Source of the DNA: Ciceribacter thiooxidans
GTDB taxonomy: Bacteria > Pseudomonadota > Alphaproteobacteria > Rhizobiales > Rhizobiaceae
Reading direction: 5' to 3'
DNA: 64,000 bases
Assembly: GCF_014126615.1 (NCBI RefSeq)
Contig: NZ_CP059897.1
Location: forward strand, 1,240,001-1,304,000
The position numbers and the translations under genes are program-made. The notes under the pieces are model-generated. The model ran no database searches and had not been told where the DNA came from. It saw only the letters and a list, made by a program, of their open reading frames with translations. Positions 10,045 to 17,892 of the stretch are shown here, piece after piece. Each line of letters starts with the position of its first letter. Positions within the stretch are counted from its first letter, which is position 1.

Positions 10045-11511
10045 ATGACCACCATGAAGACCCTCAGGGACAAAGATCTTTTCCGCCAGGCCGGCCTCAT
10101 CGGCGGCAAGTGGTGCGCGGCGGCCTCCGGCAAGGTGATCGAGGTCATCGATCCGGCGACCCAGGAGATGATCGGCACGGTGCCGGACATGGGAGCCGAG
10201 GACACCCGCGCGGCAATCGCCGCTGCCGGCGCCGCCTATCCCGCCTGGCGCGCCAGGACCCATGCCGAACGCGCGGCGCTCATCGAGAAATGGTACGCGC
10301 TCATGGCGGAGCACGAGGCCGACCTCGCGCTGATCCTCACAACCGAGCAGGGCAAACCCTTAAGCGAAGCCGCCGGTGAAATCCGCTATGGCGCAGGCTT
10401 CGTCAAGTGGTTCGCGGAAGAGGCCCGCCGCATCGGTGGCACGACGATCCCCTCGCCGACGCCTGACCGCCGCATCGTGGTTCTCAAGGAGCCGGTCGGC
10501 GTCTGCGGCATCATCACCCCGTGGAACTTCCCCAATGCGATGATCACCCGCAAGGTCGCGCCTGCGCTCGCCGCCGGCTGCACGGTCGTCATCAAGCCGT
10601 CCGACTTCACGCCCTATTCGGCGCTCGCGATCGCGGTGCTCGCCGAGCGTGCCGGTATTCCGGCCGGCGTCATCAACGTGGTCACGGGTCTGCCATCCGA
10701 AATCGGCGCCGAGATCCTGGAAAACGAGACGGTGCGGAAAATCTCCTTCACGGGATCGACGCGCGTCGGCTCTCTTCTGATGCGCGGGGCCGCGGATTCT
10801 GTGAAGCGCCTGTCGCTCGAGCTCGGCGGCAACGCCCCCTTCATCGTCTTCGACGACGCCGATCTCGATCTCGCAGTCGAAGGTGCGATCACGTCCAAGT
10901 TCCGCAACGGCGGCCAGACCTGCGTCTGCGCCAACCGCATACTGGTCCAGTCCAGTGTCTATGACGAATTCGCCGACAGGCTCACCGCCCGCGTCAATGC
11001 GATGAAGGTCGGCCCCGGCACGAAACCGGGCGTCGCGATCGGACCGATGATCAACCAGGCGGCGATCGAGAAGATCAACCGGCACGTCGAGGACGCCCTG
11101 TCGAAAGGCGCTCAGATTGCCTCGGCCGCCACAATCGACGGTCTCGGACCTCAGTTCACGGCACCGCTGGTGCTGACGGGTGCGACGACCGATATGCTGC
11201 TCGCCCATGAAGAGACCTTCGGTCCGGTCGCGCCGCTCTTCCGCTTCGAAACGGACGACGAGGCGATCCGGATCGCCAACGACACGCCGTTCGGTCTCGC
11301 GGCTTATTTCTACACCCAGAGCCTGAAGCGCTCCTGGCGCGTGGGTGAAGCGCTCGAAGCCGGCATGATCGGCCTCAACACCGGGCTGATCTCGACCGAG
11401 GTCGCTCCCTTCGGCGGCGTGAAACAGTCCGGTCTCGGTCGCGAGGGCGCCCAGGCCGGCATCGAAGAATATCTGGAAATGAAAACCTTCCACATCGGAG
11501 GGCTCGCCTGA
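10045..11511 (+). CDS. gabD: NAD(P)-dependent succinate-semialdehyde dehydrogenase
   Basis: Aldehyde dehydrogenase of 488 aa, very close in layout to GabD, which oxidises succinate semialdehyde to succinate in GABA and polyamine breakdown. Key motifs are TEQGKPLSEA, PWNFPNAMITRK, LELGGNAPFIVFDDAD (general base Glu), GGQTCVCANR with the catalytic Cys followed by a second Cys as in bacterial GabD, EETFGPVAPLFRF and FGGVKQSGLGREG. An alternative ATG at 10054 is possible. It is the last gene of the operon starting at 4876 and converges on the flavin-binding protein gene after only 24 bp. Glutarate-semialdehyde or related substrates cannot be excluded. Confidence 0.9.
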   Translation: MTTMKTLRDKDLFRQAGLIGGKWCAAASGKVIEVIDPATQEMIGTVPDMGAEDTRAAIAAAGAAYPAWRARTHAERAALIEKWYALMAEHEADLALILTTEQGKPLSEAAGEIRYGAGFVKWFAEEARRIGGTTIPSPTPDRRIVVLKEPVGVCGIITPWNFPNAMITRKVAPALAAGCTVVIKPSDFTPYSALAIAVLAERAGIPAGVINVVTGLPSEIGAEILENETVRKISFTGSTRVGSLLMRGAADSVKRLSLELGGNAPFIVFDDADLDLAVEGAITSKFRNGGQTCVCANRILVQSSVYDEFADRLTARVNAMKVGPGTKPGVAIGPMINQAAIEKINRHVEDALSKGAQIASAATIDGLGPQFTAPLVLTGATTDMLLAHEETFGPVAPLFRFETDDEAIRIANDTPFGLAAYFYTQSLKRSWRVGEALEAGMIGLNTGLISTEVAPFGGVKQSGLGREGAQAGIEEYLEMKTFHIGGLA

Positions 11512-11535
11512 ACCGGTCCACCTGCCAGACGGTCG

Positions 11536-12489
11536 TCACTTCGCCCATTCACCAGTTGCCTGTGAGAACGGCGACCACTCGGTGAGTTCATGGCGAAGTG
11601 GCAGCGCATCATCCCTGCGGATGACGCGTTTTGGGCGAAATCGCCAGTACCGTTCCGCGCCGGCGACCGAAACATCGGCCAAGTCGTCCGGCAGCAATTC
11701 GGCCTCGCCCGTCATCTGTAGCAAGGTACCAGTCGAAAAGTCCGTGAAGACCAGCCCGGCCCGCGGATTGACGGCGATGTTGCCGAGCGTGTTGAAGAAG
11801 CGATTGCCGGCAAAATCCGGAATGGTGAACCAGCCGTCGTCGCCGACGCGAACGAAACCCCGCCGTCCGCCGCGATGGGAGACGTCCACCTGGCGACGAC
11901 CGTCTATGTCGGCATAGGTGCCGACGAAGAACGTGTCCGCGCCTTCGACGAGGCTTCGGGCGACCGGGTCGAGCCCGGCGCTGGTCACCGGCCGTGCCGC
12001 CGACGGCATTACCGGATCGCGGACGAAACGGGGCTCCCGAAGCTGGATATACTTGGGACAGTTGCCGAAGCTCTGCTCCACGACGACATCGAAACCTTCT
12101 TCGTGGCGGTGCACGGTGCCGTTCAGTCGGTTGCGACGGCGGGTCGTCAGGTCGATCCCGAGAAGGCCGATGGCTGCACCATCCTCCATGCCGGCGTCGG
12201 CAGGGTCCGCCGGATCCCGCGCGAATTCGATCGTCAACCGGTGCGCGTCGCGCGCCCGGAGGAACCCGGGGTGACCCGCCCGCAGGGTCGACCAGACATG
12301 CCCCTCCCCATCAACGGCCGCGAGCACCACCATCGGCAGCAGCGGATAGAATTCCCGGTGCTGATCAATGAGATGATCGCGCAGCACACGGCGGCCGACC
12401 TCGTCCATGCGCGTCGCCACGCCATAGCGCCTCTGGAGGGCAAGTTCGCCCTCGTGCCAGGGTGAACCGAGGAGCGCAGGGTCATCCAT
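11536..12489 (-). CDS. Pyridoxamine 5'-phosphate oxidase-like flavin-binding protein
   Basis: Protein of 317 aa with a split-barrel flavin-binding domain of the PNPOx-like group, in the C-terminal half: FFVGTYADIDGRRQVDVSHRG, FVRVGDDGWFTIPDFAGN, RFFNTLGNIAVNPRAGLVFTDF and LLQMTGEAEL occur in family order. It is not PdxH itself, being longer and having an extra N-terminal barrel-like half. Such proteins bind FMN, FAD or F420 and often reduce or bind small molecules; the reaction is unknown. It begins 12 bp after a GST-like gene, with which it forms a two-gene unit divergent from a LysR regulator, suggesting a role in redox or xenobiotic response. Confidence 0.82.
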   Translation of the reverse strand: MDDPALLGSPWHEGELALQRRYGVATRMDEVGRRVLRDHLIDQHREFYPLLPMVVLAAVDGEGHVWSTLRAGHPGFLRARDAHRLTIEFARDPADPADAGMEDGAAIGLLGIDLTTRRRNRLNGTVHRHEEGFDVVVEQSFGNCPKYIQLREPRFVRDPVMPSAARPVTSAGLDPVARSLVEGADTFFVGTYADIDGRRQVDVSHRGGRRGFVRVGDDGWFTIPDFAGNRFFNTLGNIAVNPRAGLVFTDFSTGTLLQMTGEAELLPDDLADVSVAGAERYWRFRPKRVIRRDDALPLRHELTEWSPFSQATGEWAK

Positions 12490-12501
12490 GGCAATCTCCC
12501 C

Positions 12502-13113
12502 TCAGGCATCGATCCCGATCGGCGTCTTCTGGAATTCGACGAACCCCGGCAGTGCCTCGATGCGCCAGAGCCACTGGCGAATGTTCGGATAGGGCTTAAG
12601 GTCGACATCCCCTTCCGGCGCCCGCTCGACATAGCTGTAGAGAGCGACGTCGGCGATCGTCGGATGGTCGGCCGCAATCCACTCTCTCCCGCCGAGCGCG
12701 CCTTCGATCAGGGCCAGGATCGCATGCGAACGGGGGATGACTTCCTCCGGCCGATAGGGTGCCTTGAAGACATTGATCAGCCTGGCCTGCGCCGGGCCGT
12801 GGGCGATTTGTCCGGCAGCCACCGAAAGCCACCGCTGGACCGCAGCAGCACCGGCCGGGTCTTCCGGCAGCCAGTCGGTCCTGCCCGTCTTCTTGGCGAG
12901 ATAGACAAGGATGGCGTTCGAATCGCAAACGATTGTCCCGTCGTCGTCGAGAACGGGAACCTGCCCGAACGGGTTGATCGCGAGGAACGTCTCCGACTTG
13001 TGCTCGCGCTTGGCGAGATCGACGTTCTGGAGCTCATGCGGGATGTCGAGCAGTGAAAGGAAGAGCCGTGCCCTGTGAGCGTGGCCGGATAGCGGATGAT
13101 AGTAGAGCTTCAT
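12502..13113 (-). CDS. Glutathione S-transferase family protein
   Basis: Cytosolic GST of 203 aa. The thioredoxin-like N-terminal domain (1-80) has [19 protein letters not shown], the cis-Pro/gamma-glutamyl site [13 protein letters not shown] and the Glu/Asp-Ser pair [11 protein letters not shown] (here Asp-Ser). The all-alpha C-terminal domain (90-203) has the capping-box-like [13 protein letters not shown]. The expected activity is glutathione conjugation or thiol exchange. The first gene of a two-gene unit, it is transcribed away from the LysR regulator at 13231 and is the natural candidate target of that regulator. Confidence 0.92.
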   Translation of the reverse strand: MKLYYHPLSGHAHRARLFLSLLDIPHELQNVDLAKREHKSETFLAINPFGQVPVLDDDGTIVCDSNAILVYLAKKTGRTDWLPEDPAGAAAVQRWLSVAAGQIAHGPAQARLINVFKAPYRPEEVIPRSHAILALIEGALGGREWIAADHPTIADVALYSYVERAPEGDVDLKPYPNIRQWLWRIEALPGFVEFQKTPIGIDA

Positions 13114-13158
13114 GTCGGGTCTCCTGCAAACGACGATGGCGCAGAGTGATTGTTATTT

Positions 13159-13184
13159 TCGATGTTGAGAACTATCGTTATCGA
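13159..13184. promoter_or_regulatory. Candidate LysR binding region in the GST/LysR divergent gap
   Basis: The 117-bp gap between the GST and LysR genes is AT-richer than its surroundings and contains TCGAT at 13159-13163 mirrored by ATCGA at 13180-13184, with ATCG repeated between them. LysR proteins usually bind such interrupted dyads in divergent promoters. The arms are short, so this is tentative. Confidence 0.3.
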
Positions 13185-13230
13185 CACTGGACTATTGCAT
13201 TGAGTGGAATGATGCGCGGGAGCTTCAGGT

Positions 13231-14136
13231 ATGGATCGCTGGCAAGCGATGCGGATATTCACCCAGGTGGTGGACTGCGGCGGTTTTGCACCGGCCGCGA
13301 GACTACTGCATATGAGCCCGCCGGCCGTGACCCGTGCGGTCGCCAGCCTGGAGAAGCACATCGGCACGCGGCTCCTCGTCCGCACGACCCGGTCGCTGAA
13401 GCTGACCGCCGCCGGTGAAGGCTATGTCGCCGACTGCCGGCGCATCCTGGCGGAAATTGCCGAAGCCGAGGCGAATGCCGCCGGGAGTTTCACCCGACCT
13501 GCGGGCTTGCTCACGGTCACGGCGCCGACGCTCTTCGGCCGCATCCATGTGTTGCCGGTGGTTCTCGACTTCCTCGATCGCTACCCGGCCATGCAGGTGA
13601 AGACGGTTTTCCTTGACCGTGTGGCGAACCTCGTCGAGGAGGGGCTGGACGTCGCGGTGCGGATCGCCACCCTGCCCGCCTCGGGCCTCGTCGCGCGGCG
13701 GGTCGGGTCTATCCGTCAGGTTCTTTGCGGGTCACCCGATTACTTCAGCCGTTTCGGCGAGCCGCAAACGCCACAGGACCTTGTGCACCATCGGGTCATC
13801 GGACGCGACGGCCTTTTCGGCCATTCCGAATGGTTGTTCGGGCGTGACAACGACATCCGCGTTCCGATCGCTCCCCGTCTCATCTGCAATACCAATGATG
13901 CGAGCATCGCCGCAGCTGTCGCCGGATGGGGTATCTCCCGCTTCCAGTCGTATCAGGTAGCGGCAGATGTCGAGGCCGGGCGGCTTGAGGTCGTCCTTGC
14001 CGATTACGAGCGCGAGCCGGTGCCGGTCCACATCGTGCATGCCGAAGGGCGCATGGTGTCGGCACGGGTGCGTGCCTTCGTCGACTTCGCCGCCGAGCGC
14101 CTGCGGCATCGACCGGGCGTCAATGCCCTTCCGTGA
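13231..14136 (+). CDS. LysR family transcriptional regulator
   Basis: Typical 301-aa LysR regulator. The N-terminal winged helix-turn-helix covers about residues 1-60 (MRIFTQVVDCGGFAPAARLL, PPAVTRAVASLEKHIGTRLL). The periplasmic-binding-like effector domain runs from about 90 to 295 (GLLTVTAPTLFGRIHVLPVV, FLDRYPAMQVKTVF, AVRIATLPASGLVARRVG). GGGAG about 8 bases before ATG 13231 supports the start. It diverges from the GST/flavin-protein pair, the usual arrangement for a LysR activator and its target. The effector is unknown. Confidence 0.93.
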   Translation: MDRWQAMRIFTQVVDCGGFAPAARLLHMSPPAVTRAVASLEKHIGTRLLVRTTRSLKLTAAGEGYVADCRRILAEIAEAEANAAGSFTRPAGLLTVTAPTLFGRIHVLPVVLDFLDRYPAMQVKTVFLDRVANLVEEGLDVAVRIATLPASGLVARRVGSIRQVLCGSPDYFSRFGEPQTPQDLVHHRVIGRDGLFGHSEWLFGRDNDIRVPIAPRLICNTNDASIAAAVAGWGISRFQSYQVAADVEAGRLEVVLADYEREPVPVHIVHAEGRMVSARVRAFVDFAAERLRHRPGVNALP

Positions 14137-14145
14137 GTCCCACCT

Positions 14146-15420
14146 TCAACGGATCCTGTCGAGTATCTTGTAGTAGAGGCCGACGAGCGGCAAGAACCAC
14201 GGCTTGCCGAAATGTCCCGGCACCGCCGGCCAGTCGAGGCCCTTCAACGGGTTGCGGTCGTCCCGCCCGAGCATCGCATCCGCCATCACCATGCCGAGAT
14301 GGGTGGAAAACTGCGCGCCATGGCCGGAATAGCCCATCGCATACCAGAGGCCGTCATGGTAGCCGGCCCGCGGATAGCGGTCTCTCGTCATGTCGACCAG
14401 CCCGCCCCAGCAATAGTCGATCTCGACATCTGCGACCTGCGGGAAAATCCGGGCGAGGCTTTCCCGCAGGATCTCGCCGCTCTTCTGATCGGAGCGCTGG
14501 TCGGACGTGGCGGAGAAGCGGGCGCGCCCGCCGAAGATCAGCCGATTGTCCGGCGACAGCCGGAAGTAGTTGCCGATATTCATCGAATTGACGCAGGTGC
14601 GGTTACCCGGCATCGTCACGGCCACTTCCTGATCGGTCAGCGGCCGTGTTGCGATGATGAAGCTGCCGACGGCGATGATACGGCGGCGAAAATAACCGAA
14701 ACTCGGCGTCGTATAGGCTCCTGTCGCGACCAGCACCTGATCGGCCGTGACCGTTCCGCGCGTCGTCTGCAGGATGTGACGCGCACCGGCCGTGCCCTGA
14801 TCGATGACCGCTGCATTCTCGTAGATCACCGCGCCGCGCCGGCAGGCCGCATCGGCAAGACCGGCCGCATAACGGCCCATGTGCATCATGGCACTCTTCT
14901 TCGAGAGCATCGCGCCGTGGAAGAGAGACCCGACCTCGTTCTTCAGGTCGGCGGCCGAAAGAAGCGCCGTGTCGGGATCGACCTCGCTGTGCACGGCCTC
15001 GAAATTGCGGGCGATGGCCTCGAAATGCTGCGGCTTCGAAGCCAGTTTCAGCTTGCCGGCACGGCGGAAATTGCAGTCGATGCCTTCCACGGCGACCAGT
15101 GCCTCGATCTCATCGACGGACTCGTCGAGCGCCCTGTAGAGCGCGATGGCCCGCTCCTTGCCGAGCTCCGCCTTGGCGGCGAGATAGCTGTGGGCGAGAC
15201 CGTTGTTGAGATGTCCACCATTGCGACCGGATGCACCGGAGCCGACGCGTTCAGCCTCCAGCACGACGACCCGCGCGCCGCCCATGGCGAGCCTTCGGGC
15301 CGCGGCCAGTCCGGTGAAGCCGCCGCCGATGACTGCGACATCGAAGTGACCTTCGACATCTCCTTCGGTTCCGCCGGCGAAGGCGGGTGCGGTGTCATGC
15401 CAATAGGACAGGTATTTCAT
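14146..15420 (-). CDS. FAD-dependent amine/amino-acid oxidoreductase (PuuB-like, DAO family)
   Basis: Flavoenzyme of the DAO family, 424 aa. The FAD dinucleotide site is DVAVIGGGFTGLAAARRLAMGG (about residue 28), followed by LEAERVGSGASGRNGGHLN, the pattern of gamma-glutamylputrescine oxidase (PuuB/OrdL). The C-terminal part has the FAD-closing YAMGYSGHGAQFSTHLG. It should oxidise a primary or secondary amine to an imine or aldehyde with H2O2. The frame is open to 15519, but GGAGATGCC directly precedes ATG 15420. It is 16 bp downstream of a type II HAD gene on the same strand, so the two are probably co-transcribed. No glutamylputrescine synthetase is nearby, so the true substrate is open. 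Confidence 0.88.
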   Translation of the reverse strand: MKYLSYWHDTAPAFAGGTEGDVEGHFDVAVIGGGFTGLAAARRLAMGGARVVVLEAERVGSGASGRNGGHLNNGLAHSYLAAKAELGKERAIALYRALDESVDEIEALVAVEGIDCNFRRAGKLKLASKPQHFEAIARNFEAVHSEVDPDTALLSAADLKNEVGSLFHGAMLSKKSAMMHMGRYAAGLADAACRRGAVIYENAAVIDQGTAGARHILQTTRGTVTADQVLVATGAYTTPSFGYFRRRIIAVGSFIIATRPLTDQEVAVTMPGNRTCVNSMNIGNYFRLSPDNRLIFGGRARFSATSDQRSDQKSGEILRESLARIFPQVADVEIDYCWGGLVDMTRDRYPRAGYHDGLWYAMGYSGHGAQFSTHLGMVMADAMLGRDDRNPLKGLDWPAVPGHFGKPWFLPLVGLYYKILDRIR

Positions 15421-15436
15421 GGCATCTCCGCCTCGC

Positions 15437-16105
15437 CTAGAGCCCGACCACGCCAGGAAGTCCGGAAATGTCGGAGATTTCCACGTAACCGTAAAAGGGA
15501 TTTGCCGGCTCGTGTCCACGATTGACCCACACCTTGTTCTTGATGCCGAGGTCGTGGGCGGACATGAGATCGTAGCGGAAGGACGAGGAGCAGTGAAGAA
15601 TGTCTTCCGGACCGCAGCCCAGCATGTCGAGCATGTATTCGAAGGCCTTGAAGCGCGGCTTGTAGGCCTGCGCCTGTTCGGCGGTATAGACGGCGTGGAA
15701 GGGGGCGCCGAGCTTCCCGACGTTGGACATGATCTGCGCGTTCATGGCGTTGGACAGGATGACGAGCGGAATTTCCTTCGCCACTTTCGCAAGCCCTGCC
15801 GGCACGTCGGCATGCGGTCCCCAGGTCGGAACCCGCTCGTAGACCATGCGCGCATCCTCGTCCTTGAAGGAAACATGGTTGCGCTTGCAGCTGCGCTCGA
15901 GTGCATTGTGCACGACTTCGGCGTAGGGCTTCCAGTCGCCGAGGATTTCGTCGAGCCGGTAGGCGGCGAAGTTCCTGATGAACTCCAGCATCTTCGGCTC
16001 GTCGAGCCGATCGCCGTAAAGATCGCGCGCGGCTTCCGCCATCTGGAAATTGGTGAGCGTGCCGTAGCAGTCGAAGGTGATGTATTTCGGGCGGAAGGTC
16101 GTCAT
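15437..16105 (-). CDS. Haloacid dehalogenase type II family hydrolase (copy 1)
   Basis: HAD-superfamily hydrolase of 222 aa with the type II haloacid dehalogenase layout: motif I FDCYGTLTNF (nucleophilic Asp), motif II VILSNAMN, a conserved Lys within YKPRFKAF, and motif III-like CSSSFRYDLMSAHDLGIK. True L-2-haloacid dehalogenases invert C-halogen bonds, but many family members hydrolyse phosphates or are unassigned. The first likely start is ATG 16105, with AAAGGA 8 bases upstream; the frame stays open to 16162. It precedes and probably shares a transcript with the FAD oxidase at 14146-15420. A related HAD lies at 23677-24390, next to the aminotransferase. Confidence 0.87.
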   Translation of the reverse strand: MTTFRPKYITFDCYGTLTNFQMAEAARDLYGDRLDEPKMLEFIRNFAAYRLDEILGDWKPYAEVVHNALERSCKRNHVSFKDEDARMVYERVPTWGPHADVPAGLAKVAKEIPLVILSNAMNAQIMSNVGKLGAPFHAVYTAEQAQAYKPRFKAFEYMLDMLGCGPEDILHCSSSFRYDLMSAHDLGIKNKVWVNRGHEPANPFYGYVEISDISGLPGVVGL

Positions 16106-16209
16106 GCGGGGCATCCTTTGAGAAAGCGGCGCGGGAGCCGGATCGGCTATTGGGATCATCATAAGCCGCGTTCAGGCCGCCAGCCCGACTGAATTGCCGC
16201 GCCTCGAAG

Positions 16210-16221
16210 CAGAATATTCTG
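16210..16221. promoter_or_regulatory. 12-bp palindrome upstream of the HAD/oxidase operon
   Basis: CAGAATATTCTG is a perfect 12-bp palindrome about 105 bp upstream of the HAD start at 16105. Its two arms fit the arms of the Lrp-type consensus (YAGHAW/WTDCTR) but lack the usual central spacer of three bases. It is a candidate operator for the HAD and FAD-oxidase genes. Confidence 0.35.
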
Positions 16222-16246
16222 TATGCGGAGCATCGGCTGGCAGATG

Positions 16247-16264
16247 GTTGCGACAGGTCGCAAC
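16247..16264. promoter_or_regulatory. 18-bp dyad upstream of the HAD/oxidase operon
   Basis: GTTGCGAC-AG-GTCGCAAC: two perfect 8-bp arms around a 2-base centre, in the 258-bp gap between the autotransporter end and the HAD start. Compact symmetry without a T-run suggests a dimeric repressor site, not a terminator. The regulator is not identified. Confidence 0.45.
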
Positions 16265-16363
16265 GGCCGAGAACAGCACATGCCAATGTTTGCAGATTTC
16301 CATCCCGTCGGATCATACGGCCGCGGCGCCGGTGAAGCGCCACGCCTTCCACGACAGGACGTA

Positions 16364-17890
16364 TCAGAACCGCACGTCGATCCTCGCCTTGAATCCGTGT
16401 TCCCGAGCGTCGGCTGCGATCTGGCCGTTGTAGGAAAGTCCGAGCCTGGCGCCCGTGGCGATATCGAAATCGAGACCTGCCTCGATAACGGCGGCGTCCT
16501 CGGCAATCGGCGTACCCGCAACTGTGAATGCATCACCACCGGCAAAGGCCTGCGTCGACTGAGGCACCGTGTCGCCGAAGGCATGTCGCCAGCCGAGCGT
16601 GCCGTGGGCTCGCAGATCCGGCGCACCCAGGTCCGACGCGACGCGCAGTCCGATCGTGGTGAAGGTCGTTGCGGTCGACTGGGCACCTGCCGCCAGCGCC
16701 GCCGCGCCGCCATCTTCGCTGAAGGCGCCTGTGCGGAGATTGACATGTGCAAGGCCGGCGAAGGGCTCGAAGAAGCCGTTGGCAGTGTCGATCCGGTATC
16801 CCGCTTCACCGAAGGCCTGGAAGGTGTGGGCATCATAGGCGGCGGACAGGCGATCGGAGAAGCCGTTGAAGGCGACGGAGCGATCGGTTCCGATGTCGTG
16901 CCAAGTATAGGCCAATCCACCTGTAAACCGGAAAGCATCCCAACGGCCGCCGCCGTAGGCTCCGATGTGATAATCGTCGCTCGAACCGGAAGATGACCTG
17001 TCGTTCGACGCGAAATAGGTGTGGCTGTAACCTGTCAGCAGGCCGACCCGGACGTCGGGAGAAAACGCACCGTCAATGCCGGCGAGAAATCCTCCGATCG
17101 AGCGATCAAGTGCAGCAGCATTGCCGTCGCCGTCCGAAGAGCCCCAGGCGCCGAAGGCGTGGCCCCACGCAAGCAGTCCGTCGGCATCGGCCGGCGCAGA
17201 GTGCAACCCGACAGGCCCGTACGCCATGGTCTGCATGGAGGATGAGGGAACGCCGGAGAATGCAGCCTGCAGGCGTTCACTGACGGAATCGCGCACGAAA
17301 TGGCTCTCCTCAATCAGTGCCGTCTTGGCCGAGGCATGAATCTCGCCGGAAAGCGCGTCGAACGCCTGGCCGATCAGTTCCTCGTCGTCAGGCAGGATCG
17401 CGACCGCACCGTAGATTTCGGAACCGAGGCCGAGTCCCTCGACGCCCGCAGCGGTCGCCTTCTGGTTCCTGGTCCTCGCCTTGTCGACAAAGTCTATGTC
17501 GTTGCGCGTCAGTTCGAGATAGACGTTGTTGGCGTCATAGCCGAGCTCCGGCGTGAGAAAAGCATAGTTCGAGACGACATCGCCGAACGTGCCGTCGATA
17601 CCGCCGTCGGCGGTCAGGATGACATAGGTGGAGAACGGCCGGTAGCTCCCGGTCATGCCGACATGGGCGACGGTGGCACCATTCAGATAGGCGGTTCCTG
17701 TCGCGTGAATGAGGTCGCTGTCAGTGCTTGCCGGATCGACTTCCACTTCATAGCTGGATGCGGCGTCGAAGACCACGTCGCCGACGACATTGATGGTTCC
17801 AACCGAGTTGCCCGGCGCGATCGTCGCGCCGGCGCCGAGTGTCGTCGTGCCGACCGTGCCCGACCCGCCGAGCGTCGCGCCGGAGAGCAC
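16364..17890 (-). pseudogene. Autotransporter, C-terminal part: last passenger repeat and beta-barrel (split by frameshift)
   Basis: Translocator half of a classical type V autotransporter, about 508 aa readable. It begins with a repeat unit GATLGGSGTVGTTT...IAPGNSVGT, passes through a linker (about 140-240), and ends with a 12-strand outer-membrane barrel over roughly the last 270 residues (LLAWGHAFGAWGSSDGDG, GLLTGYSHTYF, GYRIDTANGFFEPFAGLAHV, LGWRHAFGD). The final residues ARIDVRF end in the C-terminal Phe that outer-membrane insertion requires. There is no signal peptide or ribosome site of its own, so it is not a separate gene. Upstream of 17890 its frame continues as TTVLGGAIDVLSG, homologous to the repeat in the upstream part, and joins the passenger frame if one G is added to the run at 17919-17923. 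Confidence 0.85.
17808..17882. repeat. Intragenic repeat, downstream copy
   Basis: About 75 bp starting TTGCCCGGCGC and ending near CCGCCGAGCGTCGCGCC closely match 19370-19444 (the other copy). Both encode the GATLGGSGTVGTTT...IAPGN passenger motif. The offset of 1562 bp is not a multiple of three, which independently points to one missing base between the copies. Confidence 0.75.
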
Positions 17891-17892
17891 GT

